Assembly (NCBI RefSeq): GCF_000799465.1
Contig: NZ_JUGU01000001.1
Span: 744,001 to 808,000 of the forward strand
Direction of reading: 5' to 3'
DNA: 64,000 nt
Origin: Psychroserpens sp. Hel_I_66
GTDB taxonomy: Bacteria; Bacteroidota; Bacteroidia; Flavobacteriales; Flavobacteriaceae
The notes beneath the pieces were generated by a model that ran no database searches, was not told the DNA's origin, and was given only the letters and a program-made list of their open reading frames with translations. The translations under genes and the position numbers were made by a program. Below are positions 35,817-46,095 of the stretch, piece by piece; positions within the stretch are counted from its first letter, which is position 1, and every line of letters begins with the position of its first letter.

Positions 35817-37022
35817 TTAAGTTTTAATCAAACTACGTCTGCGCTTCATCCATAAAAACACAAACAAGGATAATAATCCAAATACAGAAAAACCGACAAA
35901 CAAAGGGAGCACAGAGGTTTTTACGAAACTTCCAATATAGTTTGCAATTGGCACAGCCATTACTGTGGAAACAAACCCGTTAATTGCAGCGCCAATGCCT
36001 GCAATATGACCAAGAGGCTCCATGGCTAAAGATCTTAAATTTCCGAAGAGAAAACCAACAGCAAAGAACTGTAACAAGAAAAACGTAATCAAAATATGAA
36101 TGCTTGGGTTCATTCCGTTGTGAAATAAAATCACATATAAAACCGAGACTACAGCATAAGCTATGGTCGCATAGTAAGCGATATTGAATGATCCAAAACG
36201 TATCACCAATCTGCTATTTGTAAATGTTGCAAATCCTACGGAAAAAGCGGTACTGGCAAAAATATAAGGAAATAGTTCTCCCAATTGGTATTGATCCTGA
36301 AAAATTTGCTGGGATGTGCTCAAATAGACCATAAAGGATCCAGTAATAAAACCAGAAACAAGCGTAAAAGCGATAGCTTCTTTATATTTTAAAAACTCTT
36401 TGGTGCCTGTAATAAATATGCTTGGAGAAAATGGTATTCGCTTTTCTTTTACAAGTGTTTCGGGTTGGCGTTTCCAAAACCAAAGTACGATGAGGAGCCC
36501 AATAATAAGATTGGCATTGAAAATCGCTTTCCAGTTAAAGTAGTCGAGAAGTAATTGGCCAAATGTAGGTGCAACTATAGGCACAAGGATAAAGAACATC
36601 ACAATAATTGACAATACTTTTGCCATAAAATCACCACTATAGGTATCACGTGTCATGGCAATGGCAATTGTTCTGGGAGAGGAGAGCCCAATACCTTGGA
36701 AAATTCGTCCAATAATCATGACTTCAAAACTATTGGTGGTTACACAAACAATACTGGCAATCACAAAAGTTGTAAAACCAAAATAGACCATTGGTTTTCT
36801 TCCGAAGCTGTCAGATAATGGTCCAAAAACCAATTGTCCAAATCCCAGTCCCAAAAAAATCATGGTTATTAATAATTGATTATCTGCAGGATTTGTAACA
36901 CCTAGATTACTGCCAATTTCAGGTAAAGCAGGTAATAAAGCATCAATCGAAAGAGCGACAATTGACATCAAGGATGCCATAAGTGCGATAAACTCGATCT
37001 TAAAAGTGGGTTTGTTTTGCAT
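35817..37022 (-). CDS. MFS multidrug efflux transporter (Bcr/CflA type)
   Basis: A 401-residue transporter with twelve predicted helices. The first-half signature SIDALLPALPEIGSNLGV, followed by GFGQLVFGPLSDSFGRKPMV (motif A), and RIFQGIGLSSPRTIAIAMTRD are typical of the Bcr/CflA drug-resistance group. It probably exports small toxic molecules using the proton gradient. It lies upstream of the AraC-BLUF gene on the same strand, separated by 249 bases, and is divergent from the ABC exporter. Confidence 0.9.
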   Translation of the reverse strand: MQNKPTFKIEFIALMASLMSIVALSIDALLPALPEIGSNLGVTNPADNQLLITMIFLGLGFGQLVFGPLSDSFGRKPMVYFGFTTFVIASIVCVTTNSFEVMIIGRIFQGIGLSSPRTIAIAMTRDTYSGDFMAKVLSIIVMFFILVPIVAPTFGQLLLDYFNWKAIFNANLIIGLLIVLWFWKRQPETLVKEKRIPFSPSIFITGTKEFLKYKEAIAFTLVSGFITGSFMVYLSTSQQIFQDQYQLGELFPYIFASTAFSVGFATFTNSRLVIRFGSFNIAYYATIAYAVVSVLYVILFHNGMNPSIHILITFFLLQFFAVGFLFGNLRSLAMEPLGHIAGIGAAINGFVSTVMAVPIANYIGSFVKTSVLPLFVGFSVFGLLSLFVFLWMKRRRSLIKT

Positions 37023-37116
37023 CGTGCAAAAATACGAGAAATCACCTACTAATGCTTCTCAAAAACTGAATTAACAAAAGATTGACTTTTAAAAAAATTG
37101 AAACTATTTACTAACG

Positions 37117-37124
37117 TATCTTTG
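37117..37124 (+). promoter_or_regulatory. Candidate -7 promoter element for the ABC exporter
   Basis: TATCTTTG matches TAnnTTTG and lies 18 bases before the ATG at 37142. A TTG at 37098-37100 could be the -33 element, although the 16-base spacing is short. Confidence 0.55.
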
Positions 37125-37141
37125 CCGAATAAAAATATAAG

Positions 37142-38911
37142 ATGCAGCATTTTAAAACTCCCGATACAACAGATAAAACCAAACAAAAGGTAACCCTTAA
37201 GCAAGCTTTTGCAACGATTATCTGGCCACGACGAAAGCTAGTATTTATAGGTTTGATTCTCATTGTGATAAAAAGTTTGTCAGGTTTAATTTTACCATGG
37301 CAAAGTAAGGTGTTGCTGGATGACGTTGTGCCAAGTGGCAGCACCAAAGATTTATGGGTGTTGATTACCATTGTAATTATTGCCATAACCGTTCAGGCAG
37401 TTACGTCGTTTCTACTCACAAAAATCTTAAGTGTACAAGCGCAATACCTTATTAGCGAACTTCGTGCACAAGTACAAAAAAAGGTGCTGTCATTACCAAT
37501 AAGTTTTTTTGATAATACAAAATCTGGAGCGCTGGTATCTAGGATTATGACAGATGTAGAAGGTGTTAGAAACCTTATTGGCACAGGTTTGGTGCAATTG
37601 GTTGGCGGTAGCTTTACAGCCATCATTTCATTGATAATTCTTATAAAACTCAACGCCTGGATGACGCTTTTTGTGTTTGTTCCTTTATCTATCTTCGGAA
37701 TAATCGCCCTTAAAGCATTTAAATACATTCGACCGATTTTTAGAACCCGAGGGAAAATAAATGCTGAAGTTACTGGTCGTCTTACAGAAACATTGGCAGG
37801 AGTTAGAGTCATAAAGGCTTTTAATGCCGAAGAACAAGAAAACAAGATTTTTGAGGTTGGAGTTGATCGATTATATCAAAACGTAAAGAAAAGTTTAACC
37901 GCTACCGCATTAATGACCAGTTCCTCAACCTTTTTAATTGGTGTTGCCACAACAGGGATTATGGGTATTGGAGGTTATTATATGATGCAAAGCGAAATGA
38001 CGACTGGAGATTTTCTGTTTTTTACTCTGGTGCTCGGTTTTATGATTGCTCCAATCGTACAAATGAGTAACATTGGCAGTCAACTAACTGAGGCGCTCGC
38101 AGGTCTTGACCGTACAGAAGAATTAATGAACATGAATGCAGAAGAAGATGATATGAATAGAACGATAGAGCTCCAAAAGTTCAAAGGAGAAATTGAGTTT
38201 AATAATGTATCCTTTGCTTACGAAGAAGGAAAACCTGTATTGCATGATATCAACTTTAAAGCAGCATCTGGCGCTGTAATTGCATTGGTAGGAAGTTCTG
38301 GCTCCGGAAAATCTACAATTGCAGGACTCTCTGCCACATTTTTAAATCCAGGAAAAGGTAAAATTACTATTGATGGTGAAGATCTTTCAAAAGTTAAACT
38401 CCAAAGTTTTAGAAAGCATTTAGGAGTTGTGTTGCAAGACGAATTTTTATTTGAAGGCACCATTCGTGAGAATATCATGTTCCCGAGACCAAATGCTACA
38501 GAAGTACAATTACTTGCAGCTGTAAAAGCTGCTTATGTCAATGAATTCACAGATCGTTTTGATGATGGTTTGGAAACCTTAATAGGAGAGCGTGGTGTGA
38601 AATTATCTGGCGGACAAAGACAACGTATAGCCATTGCCAGAGCTATTTTGGCAGATCCAAAAATTATTATTTTAGATGAAGCGACCTCAAATTTAGATAC
38701 CGAGAGTGAGGCTTTAATTCAAAAAAGTTTGAGTGAACTTACAAAAAACAGAACCACAATCGTCATAGCCCACCGTTTGAGTACCATTAGAAAAGCAGAT
38801 CAAATTTTAGTCATAGAAAATGGTAAAATAGTAGAACGTGGTAATCATGACGAATTGATAACTTCAAAAGGACGTTATTTTGACCTATATACTTATCAAG
38901 CAAAAATCTAA
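37142..38911 (+). CDS. ABC exporter, fused permease and ATPase (MsbA-like)
   Basis: A 589-residue half-transporter with an N-terminal six-helix membrane domain (about 25-315) and a C-terminal ATPase. The nucleotide-binding motifs are VGSSGSGKST (Walker A), LSGGQRQR (signature), IIILDEATSNLD (Walker B) and IAHRLSTI (H-loop). It should work as a homodimer exporting lipid or drug-like substrates. MsbA-like is a structural description only; the real substrate cannot be told. A TAnnTTTG promoter lies just upstream. Confidence 0.93.
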   Translation: MQHFKTPDTTDKTKQKVTLKQAFATIIWPRRKLVFIGLILIVIKSLSGLILPWQSKVLLDDVVPSGSTKDLWVLITIVIIAITVQAVTSFLLTKILSVQAQYLISELRAQVQKKVLSLPISFFDNTKSGALVSRIMTDVEGVRNLIGTGLVQLVGGSFTAIISLIILIKLNAWMTLFVFVPLSIFGIIALKAFKYIRPIFRTRGKINAEVTGRLTETLAGVRVIKAFNAEEQENKIFEVGVDRLYQNVKKSLTATALMTSSSTFLIGVATTGIMGIGGYYMMQSEMTTGDFLFFTLVLGFMIAPIVQMSNIGSQLTEALAGLDRTEELMNMNAEEDDMNRTIELQKFKGEIEFNNVSFAYEEGKPVLHDINFKAASGAVIALVGSSGSGKSTIAGLSATFLNPGKGKITIDGEDLSKVKLQSFRKHLGVVLQDEFLFEGTIRENIMFPRPNATEVQLLAAVKAAYVNEFTDRFDDGLETLIGERGVKLSGGQRQRIAIARAILADPKIIILDEATSNLDTESEALIQKSLSELTKNRTTIVIAHRLSTIRKADQILVIENGKIVERGNHDELITSKGRYFDLYTYQAKI

Positions 38912-39038
38912 AAATTGTAAGCAGAGCACTGTGTTTTCGATATGTATCAGCCAGCAAATGTGTTAATAAAATAAAGTTTAAAGCACCTATTTAAATCAAT
39001 TTCCAATATCTTTACTTTCAACCTAGAATACTTATGTC

Positions 39039-41945
39039 ATGAATAAATTTTACCTGTATCTTGTTATTCTGTGTTTATGTTTTTCTTCGGAAATAAAAGC
39101 ACAAGAGCTATCCATTTCAGAAATTAAAAACCTTATTGAATCCTATAAAAAAGATCCTCGCGGACCGTATTTACGCATCAAATGGTTTTGTGAGGACGGG
39201 ACAGAGCGTGAACCAAAAGATCCATGTCCAGATAAAGTAGACGGTATCCAACACGCAAGCTTTAAGGAATCAACAAAAAATCTTAGAAAAAGGAACTATT
39301 TGTTTTTTGCTGAAATTTTAGCCAGTAACAAAGAAAAAGATTTTCTCGATGCTGAAAACGATTACAGCAGATTAAAGCAATATCAAATCAATCAATACCT
39401 ATCCAGTGTCGATGATGGTTGGGTGTTACAAAAAGCACAATATTACAGAGGCGCTTTGCAAAGTGAAGACGAAGAAGCTTGGGGAAAAGCGTTTTTTGAG
39501 AACATCCTTAAAGATGACGATTTTTTAAACTCACATTATTATTTAATTCGTCAAGCATTAAAGGATATTCCACATAATGGCGATGATAATTTAGCGCAGT
39601 TAATGCGAAGTCAGTCTAAAACGTTATCTGAAGACATTCCAGCTTTTATGGATGCCAGAATTAAAATTCACGGTCAGCCACAAGCCTCTGATATTGAAAT
39701 GGTAAAAACATTTATGAGTAATCAAAGTTCTAAAATTTCCGAAGCAAAACGAAAGGATTTTGAGGATTTAATAGAGACAATGAAAGAATTCTATGCACCT
39801 TTAGATTTAAAATCTCTAGCAGGTGAGATAGAAAAAATGTCTGTCACAGAGGATATTAAAAATAGTTTTCGAGTTCTCGTGGAGTCTTCTGAAAGAGAAC
39901 CATCTGCAGAGCAATTGGTCACAGATATTACAAATGTTTTGTATCAAATTAGATTAGATATCACCACGGTAGATGGTAGTAAATCCCGTTTAAGATTATT
40001 GGATTTGTCAAACAGGCTTGAACAAAAATTACTCATCGAATCGCAAAACTGGGAAACGGAATCACTAGCACAAAACTTAAACAAAATAAATACATTGGTC
40101 TGTGCTTCTATGGGAACAGGTTTAATTGAAAACTGGGAGTATACTGCTATTGAAAACGAAGTCACAGATCACTTGACTGGCTCTAAAATAGACATTACGG
40201 AGCTTAATGATATTTTAGGAACCGCTAGAGGTGTTGTTGAATGGAGTGCATCAATGGTGAAAGCCAACTATCAAGAAATTGTGGATACTTACACAGCTTT
40301 TGAGCCATTGTCTTATGGATTTATTGATGATCGCGTGAGAAGTAGCGTTGCTTTGAATCTCGGTAATACGGTTAGTGATTTAGGTGCATTTGTATCAAAA
40401 CTTTCAAATATTGAAAATAAAGTAATGGATGTGGATAACCAATCGGCAATTCGTGGTCTAAATCCTGGTTATGCATTTGGAAAATTAATAGTAGTCGATG
40501 GCAATCCTGATGCAATCGAAGTCAATACAAACAATATTTACATTTTTGAAAAACCACCACATGATTTGAAACCTGTGGCTGGTATCATGACGGTTTCTGA
40601 AGGTAATTTGGTCTCCCATGTACAATTATTGGCAAGAAATCTTGGGATTCCCAATGCAGCGCTGTCCTACGATAATTTGAAGGAATTAAAGAAATTTAAC
40701 GATAAAGAGGTGTTCTACGCAGTTTCCAATAAAGGGAATGTGATCTTAAAATTGGCAGATGATATGTCTTCTTCGGAAAAAGAACTGTTCACCAAAAAAG
40801 AGCGTAGCAAGAATATTGTTGAGGTGCCAACTGCTCAAATCAAATTGGATGTTACCAAAATGGTAAACATGCGAGATGTGGATGCTAGTGACTCGGGTAA
40901 ATTGTGCGGACCCAAAGCTGCAAACCTTGGTGAGTTAAAAAAGATGTTTCCTGAGCAAGTGGTTGAGGGGTTAATCATTCCCTTCGGAATTTTTAGATCA
41001 CACATGGATCAACAAATGCCTGGAGTAAATGCATCTTACTGGGAGTTTCTCAACAAGACTTTTGATGAGGCAGACCAGATGAAACGTGATAATGTTTCCG
41101 AAGAAAATATAGAGGCATTTCAATTAGAGGCATTATCTAAACTGTATAATGCGATGCTGGATATTAATTTAGACCCTGCATTTGTGGCAGATATAAAATC
41201 TAGCTTTACATCTGTTTTTGGGGCTCCAATTGGCGAGGTACCTGTGTTTTTGAGAAGCGATACCAATATGGAAGATTTGAAGGAATTTACTGGTGCTGGA
41301 CTTAATTTGACATTATTTAATATTAAAGATGAAGATAAGATTATAGAAGGGATAAAACGTGTTTGGGCTTCGGCTTATAGTGAGCGCAGTTTTAAATGGA
41401 GACAGAAATTTTTGTCAAACCCAGAGAATGTGTTTCCTTCAATATTGATTATTCCTAGTGTGGATGTGGATTATTCTGGCGTGATGATTACTAAAGGTAT
41501 CAATTCTGGAAATGACAATGATTTGACTGTTGCGTTTAGTAGAGGAGCGGGAGGCGCTGTAGATGGACAATCTGCAGAAACACGTTTGATTACCGCTCAA
41601 GAAAATGTGTTGTTGTCTCCAGCAAGACAGCCAGATTATATAAGACTGCCAGTTTCTGGAGGCACAAAATCATATACTACTCCTTTTGAGTCACCAATAT
41701 TGAATGAAAAAAATATGAGTGACATCCGAAATCTTGCAGCTCAAATCAGGAAAAATATGGTATCACATTCTGATGCTAAAAATCAAGCTTACGATGTTGA
41801 GTTTGGGTTCAAGGATGATAAATTGTGGTTGTTTCAAATACGACCGTTTGTTGAGAATAAACAGGCAAAAAGTTCAGATTATTTGGCTTCCATTTCATCT
41901 CAAAATGATTCAGATCAATCTGTATTACTTAAAACAAAATTATAA
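39039..41945 (+). CDS. Exported dikinase-like protein: phosphohistidine domain plus PEP/pyruvate-type ATP-binding domain
   Basis: A 968-residue protein with a signal peptide (FYLYLVILCLCFSSEIKAQ). Residues about 25-460 are helical and unfamiliar. Residues 470-575 are a PEP-utiliser swivelling domain with VSHVQLLARNLGIPNAA and a candidate phosphohistidine at His527. Residues about 615-925 are a pyruvate phosphate dikinase-type ATP-binding domain: KLCGPKAANLGELK, VFLRSDTNMEDL (Arg739), SGVMITKG, FSRGAGGAVDGQSAE and LWLFQIRPFVE. The His domain comes before the ATP domain, the order seen in glucan water dikinase and not in PEP synthase, and no C-terminal PEP-binding barrel exists. An ATP-using phosphotransfer enzyme outside the cytoplasm would be unusual. 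A serine hydrolase gene follows two bases later. Confidence 0.82.
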   Translation: MNKFYLYLVILCLCFSSEIKAQELSISEIKNLIESYKKDPRGPYLRIKWFCEDGTEREPKDPCPDKVDGIQHASFKESTKNLRKRNYLFFAEILASNKEKDFLDAENDYSRLKQYQINQYLSSVDDGWVLQKAQYYRGALQSEDEEAWGKAFFENILKDDDFLNSHYYLIRQALKDIPHNGDDNLAQLMRSQSKTLSEDIPAFMDARIKIHGQPQASDIEMVKTFMSNQSSKISEAKRKDFEDLIETMKEFYAPLDLKSLAGEIEKMSVTEDIKNSFRVLVESSEREPSAEQLVTDITNVLYQIRLDITTVDGSKSRLRLLDLSNRLEQKLLIESQNWETESLAQNLNKINTLVCASMGTGLIENWEYTAIENEVTDHLTGSKIDITELNDILGTARGVVEWSASMVKANYQEIVDTYTAFEPLSYGFIDDRVRSSVALNLGNTVSDLGAFVSKLSNIENKVMDVDNQSAIRGLNPGYAFGKLIVVDGNPDAIEVNTNNIYIFEKPPHDLKPVAGIMTVSEGNLVSHVQLLARNLGIPNAALSYDNLKELKKFNDKEVFYAVSNKGNVILKLADDMSSSEKELFTKKERSKNIVEVPTAQIKLDVTKMVNMRDVDASDSGKLCGPKAANLGELKKMFPEQVVEGLIIPFGIFRSHMDQQMPGVNASYWEFLNKTFDEADQMKRDNVSEENIEAFQLEALSKLYNAMLDINLDPAFVADIKSSFTSVFGAPIGEVPVFLRSDTNMEDLKEFTGAGLNLTLFNIKDEDKIIEGIKRVWASAYSERSFKWRQKFLSNPENVFPSILIIPSVDVDYSGVMITKGINSGNDNDLTVAFSRGAGGAVDGQSAETRLITAQENVLLSPARQPDYIRLPVSGGTKSYTTPFESPILNEKNMSDIRNLAAQIRKNMVSHSDAKNQAYDVEFGFKDDKLWLFQIRPFVENKQAKSSDYLASISSQNDSDQSVLLKTKL

Positions 41946-41947
41946 TT

Positions 41948-43264
41948 ATGAAAAAATTATTTTATATATCGCTATTAGTTGGAGCTGTATTATCTTTTGG
42001 ATTGACTTCGTTTTATCCAATTGATGGTTACAAAACTACAGGTATTAAAAGGTTATATCAATTGCAAAAATTTCAGGAAGATTCCGTGCCATATAATCGT
42101 ATACCATTTGGAGCCTATAAAAAATTAGATGAGATAGAATTAAATCTTAAGTCAAGAACAGATAGTATTGATGAGTTATTGGTGGAGGATAAGGATTTTG
42201 CAAAAGATATGGAACGGTTATTTCCAGGTTCAGGATATTCTGCCAGTATTATGGATATGTCAAATCCAGATAAATTGCGTTATGCAGCATTTCGGGAAAA
42301 TACGGGTTACCAACCGGGAAGTGTTGGTAAATTAGCTGTTTTATTAGCGGTAATGGATCAAATGGCAAAGGTTTGCCCAGACTCTTGGGAACAGCGCACA
42401 ATGTACATGCAGGATATTAAAGTAACCTCTAGATATTGGGGCTTGGGAGATCATCACACCATCCCTATTTACGATATTGAAAAAGATAAATTAGTAAAAC
42501 GCCAAGTTATAGCAACCGATGAGTTTTCTATCTATGAATGGTTAGATCACATGGTCTCTGTAAGTAATAATGGTGCTGCAAGCATTATGTATCGTGAGGC
42601 CATGTTGATGGCAGCTTTTGAATCTGATTACGTGAATTTAACTGCGGAAAAAGCTGAGCAATATTTTAAGGATACACCAAGAGACTCTTTAACAAATCTA
42701 GCACATGCTGTAGTTAACGAACCTTTACGAAGATTAGGAATTACAGAAGATGATTGGCGTCTAGGTGGCATGTTCACCAGATCGGCAGACAAATATGTTG
42801 GACGTAAGGGTGGAAGTACTGGAACTCCAAAAGGATTGATGAAATTTTTAGTTCAATTAGAACAAGGCAAGGTTGTAGATGAAAAATCGAGTTTAGAGAT
42901 GAAGAGACTAATGTATGCGACCGATCGTAGAATTAGATATGCAAGATCAAGTCGATTGGATAGTGCAGCAGTTTATTTTAAGTCTGGGAGTTACTACAAA
43001 TGTGATCGTACTAAGAATCCTAATTGTAAAGATTATGCAGGTAATGTATTTAATTATATGAATTCTGTTATTATTGTAGAGCATCCAAATGGTGTGAAAT
43101 ATATCACTTGTTTGATGACTAATGTGCTTAATAAGAATTCTGCGGGAGCACATATGTATCTAGCGAGTATGATTGATGATATCATCAATAAGGATAATAA
43201 CGCGATGAAAGAAGCTATTAAGGAAGAAGAATATAAGAGTGATAATGAAGAAACCGATAATTAA
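41948..43264 (+). CDS. Exported serine hydrolase of the penicillin-recognising fold (long form)
   Basis: A 438-residue exported protein (signal peptide KLFYISLLVGAVLSFGLTS). It has all three active-site motifs of the serine beta-lactamase/penicillin-binding fold: SVGK (Ser125-Lys128), SNN (Ser206-Asn208) and KSG (Lys345-Gly347). The N-terminal 100 residues are extra compared with class A enzymes and no ExxLN motif is evident, so peptidoglycan or ester hydrolysis is more likely than beta-lactam resistance. It starts two bases after the dikinase-like gene and is almost certainly cotranscribed with it. Its stop overlaps the convergent transporter gene's stop in a shared TTAA. Confidence 0.82.
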   Translation: MKKLFYISLLVGAVLSFGLTSFYPIDGYKTTGIKRLYQLQKFQEDSVPYNRIPFGAYKKLDEIELNLKSRTDSIDELLVEDKDFAKDMERLFPGSGYSASIMDMSNPDKLRYAAFRENTGYQPGSVGKLAVLLAVMDQMAKVCPDSWEQRTMYMQDIKVTSRYWGLGDHHTIPIYDIEKDKLVKRQVIATDEFSIYEWLDHMVSVSNNGAASIMYREAMLMAAFESDYVNLTAEKAEQYFKDTPRDSLTNLAHAVVNEPLRRLGITEDDWRLGGMFTRSADKYVGRKGGSTGTPKGLMKFLVQLEQGKVVDEKSSLEMKRLMYATDRRIRYARSSRLDSAAVYFKSGSYYKCDRTKNPNCKDYAGNVFNYMNSVIIVEHPNGVKYITCLMTNVLNKNSAGAHMYLASMIDDIINKDNNAMKEAIKEEEYKSDNEETDN

Positions 43265-46092
43265 GTATTGGTCCGCTTTCTTACAATTTCAAGAGCATTT
43301 TCTGCGGAAAATCTAACGTCTTCATTTTGATGCTTAGTCAATTTGTTTAATATCGAGTAATATTTAGGGTCTTTAAGCAACTTAATTAAATGCAAACATT
43401 CAAGTTTCATTTTCTTGCCTCTATTTTTAATAAGCATTTTTAAGCATTTGTTTTCTGGCATGATGTTGAGTTGTAAAGAAGAATGATCAACATCAGTACT
43501 TACCAATACGTAATGCTCAATAACGGGAAGTACAGATAGCTTTAACTGGCTCTGTAATAAGTTGTCCAGAAATTCTAGGGCATTGATTCGAGCCTCTTTT
43601 ACATCGCTCAAAAGAGCAGAATACGTGATTTCGATATCAGATTCCTCATATACTAGACTTAATAGATTGAAGATGCATTTTAAACTGGTTTCAGCTTGGT
43701 TTTCTAATAATTCAATAATGTTCTGTCTTGCTATTAAAATATCAGTACTGTTGATTTTTTCATCATTAAAATCATTATCAATTGCAAACTGAATGGATGC
43801 TATAGCATCTAATGTTCTTTTATAATAGTTACTTTCTCTAACTGTAAATTTTCTAAGCAAACGTTTATTGAAATATAATTTCACATTGCTCACTTCTAAT
43901 TTATTCAGTGCTTTTGTTGCAGCTAATCTAATCACGATATCTTTACTTCGGAGTAATTTTAAAAGTACGTTAACTGCTTTTTGAGTTTTAAATTTACTAA
44001 TGATTTTTGGAAGTTGCGACGCTGTATTACTGTTGAGTATTTCTGTTTTTTCTAATTTGATGATGTAGTCAATAATTTTGACTCCATAATTTTTTAAGGC
44101 TGTTATGGCATATTTTCTATAGGTTTTTTCAGCAATAAGATCAATTAAATTATTTAGAAATTGGTCACTAGCGGTAATACCCGAAGCTTTTATCGCGTGC
44201 TTTTTTATGTATGGATTTTGGTTTTCTAAATGCGTTGCAATAAAAGAGTAATATTTTGTCATGCGAGATTCTGCAATGGTGATAAGAAGCTCTGCTATTG
44301 AGGTTTCTCTCTCATGATTTTCTGGTAAGGTTAGGGTTTGTAAACGATTCTCAATTCTATTATATAAACCAAATTGCAGTGCTAGTTTTTGGTTGGCAGA
44401 GGCTTCTTTTGCCAAACAAAGTAGTGCAGCATTAGAAATATAATCACTCTCATGATCCAGATAGGCTTTAAAAAACTGTTGTTCTTTTATAGAAGAGTGG
44501 TTTAAAATATATTCTAAAGCAGTATAAACAAGTTCGTCATCTTTTGATAATGTAAGAGGCTCAACGCGATTGAGGGCTGTGCCTTTATCATATAGATAAA
44601 ATTGTTTTATTGCTGCTATTTTTACTTTATTAGAAGGATGGTTAAGTAAATCAATGACGTTAGATTTGAGAGTGTTTAATTTATTTGAATTGATGTAATC
44701 AAGCAACGATAGTATTTGATGTTCCTGTCCTTCATCTAAAATTTTACGAGCTGTTTTTAATGTGGTTTCGTATTTTGGTTTAGTTGAGGTTTCCGAAGAA
44801 TTAATTAATGTGCGTTGAATATTAGTTCTAAATGAATTAAAATAGGCTTCTCTTAGTTTATAAATCAAAATGATCCAGATAAAGACAAACAACAATACAA
44901 TAATGGTGATATAAGATGTGTTTAAATCTAATTTTCTGATTAAAAATATGAGCATAAAACCTGCAATACCAGTAGCAATACTATCTACTGCAACATCAAT
45001 GTAGGATTTTGCCTGATTTTTAATGTGCAAAGGAATGGGCATAATGGATAGCTCAATTGCTGCTTTGTTTATAGATTGTTTAAAGCTGCCATCTACACCT
45101 TTAATGATGACGAGAACCCATAACTCCGGAAATGTTAAAAACAACAAACTCCCTAGTGCAATGGTAAACGGTAAGATGAGCAGAGTGGAGGCAACACCAA
45201 TTCTGCTTAAAACACGATTTGTAAGAAAGAGCTGTATGGTGAGCGCGATGACATTGAATGTTGAAAACCAAAATCCGAAAAAGGATGCTAAATCCTCTGA
45301 ATCGCTGTAGGCTCTATTAGCAAAATCACTAAATTGAAAATCAACTAATTTGGCAACAATCACACTAATACCCGTAATTAAGGCAAGGTAGGTGAGATGC
45401 TTTGACTTTAAAATTAATCGTAATGAGCTTTGTTCAAAATTATTTTCATTATGTTTTCTTTGAACTCTTATATATGAGTTGAGTTTATTTACCCTGAGTT
45501 TCCATATTTTTTTTAGAATTGGGATACAGAATAAAATCAGCAATGCTGCTAATAGTATGACCTCTTTATTTCCAAAGCTTGAAACAACTAAACTTGTTAA
45601 GTAACCTCCAAAAACCCCTCCAGCTATTGCTCCAGCTCCTATAAAACCAAATAGTCGTTTTGCTTCTCTTGCATTAAATACCAAATTGGCCAATACCCAA
45701 AATTGAGATGTTGCCATAACAGCAAATAAGGACACTCCCAAATAATAAATGTACAAAACCCAATCTGTAAGAAAAGAATATTGTAAAATGGCTGCAAGAC
45801 CCAAAAAACCTAAGCTAAATAAAACTAAAGAAACACTTGTTACCCTTAAAAGTGAAAATTTTTGAATGGCTTTATTATAAAAGTACGATGTTATAACCGC
45901 AACCACTGCCACTAATAAATAGCCATAGGGCAAATTGTCTGCGCCCAATTGTGAAAGGAATAAAGCATTGACAGTAGGTTTAACAATGAGAAGAACAGTA
46001 ATGATGATAAATATATACAGTTGCATTAAAAAAGAGATGTATATTTCACCATCTCTTATTCCAAAAGTTTTATTTATTAATGTTCTAAGCAA
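43261..46092 (-). CDS. NTT-like nucleotide transporter with C-terminal HEAT repeats
   Basis: A 943-residue membrane protein. Residues about 15-425 hold some twelve helices of the MFS/ATP-ADP translocase type; FWVLANLVFNAREAKRLFGF followed by IGAGAIAGGVFGG matches the Npt/NTT nucleotide transporter pattern (FWxxAN, EAKRxF). Residues about 460-940 are helical HEAT-like repeats (NPYIKKHAIKASGI, DIVIRLAATKALNKL, NEDVRFSAENALEIV). NTT proteins fused to HEAT repeats are known in free-living bacteria, but their substrates are unclear. The start is TTG at 46092. It could move ATP or another nucleotide across the inner membrane; a general MFS function is the alternative. It follows the serine hydrolase at 46096-47010 by three bases. 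Confidence 0.75.
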   Translation of the reverse strand: MLRTLINKTFGIRDGEIYISFLMQLYIFIIITVLLIVKPTVNALFLSQLGADNLPYGYLLVAVVAVITSYFYNKAIQKFSLLRVTSVSLVLFSLGFLGLAAILQYSFLTDWVLYIYYLGVSLFAVMATSQFWVLANLVFNAREAKRLFGFIGAGAIAGGVFGGYLTSLVVSSFGNKEVILLAALLILFCIPILKKIWKLRVNKLNSYIRVQRKHNENNFEQSSLRLILKSKHLTYLALITGISVIVAKLVDFQFSDFANRAYSDSEDLASFFGFWFSTFNVIALTIQLFLTNRVLSRIGVASTLLILPFTIALGSLLFLTFPELWVLVIIKGVDGSFKQSINKAAIELSIMPIPLHIKNQAKSYIDVAVDSIATGIAGFMLIFLIRKLDLNTSYITIIVLLFVFIWIILIYKLREAYFNSFRTNIQRTLINSSETSTKPKYETTLKTARKILDEGQEHQILSLLDYINSNKLNTLKSNVIDLLNHPSNKVKIAAIKQFYLYDKGTALNRVEPLTLSKDDELVYTALEYILNHSSIKEQQFFKAYLDHESDYISNAALLCLAKEASANQKLALQFGLYNRIENRLQTLTLPENHERETSIAELLITIAESRMTKYYSFIATHLENQNPYIKKHAIKASGITASDQFLNNLIDLIAEKTYRKYAITALKNYGVKIIDYIIKLEKTEILNSNTASQLPKIISKFKTQKAVNVLLKLLRSKDIVIRLAATKALNKLEVSNVKLYFNKRLLRKFTVRESNYYKRTLDAIASIQFAIDNDFNDEKINSTDILIARQNIIELLENQAETSLKCIFNLLSLVYEESDIEITYSALLSDVKEARINALEFLDNLLQSQLKLSVLPVIEHYVLVSTDVDHSSLQLNIMPENKCLKMLIKNRGKKMKLECLHLIKLLKDPKYYSILNKLTKHQNEDVRFSAENALEIVRKRTNT

Positions 46093-46095
46093 ATT

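Noticed and set aside
39039..41945. PEP synthase (ppsA)
   Set aside because: The domain order is reversed, the C-terminal PEP-binding barrel is missing and a signal peptide is present, so the metabolic enzyme name does not fit.
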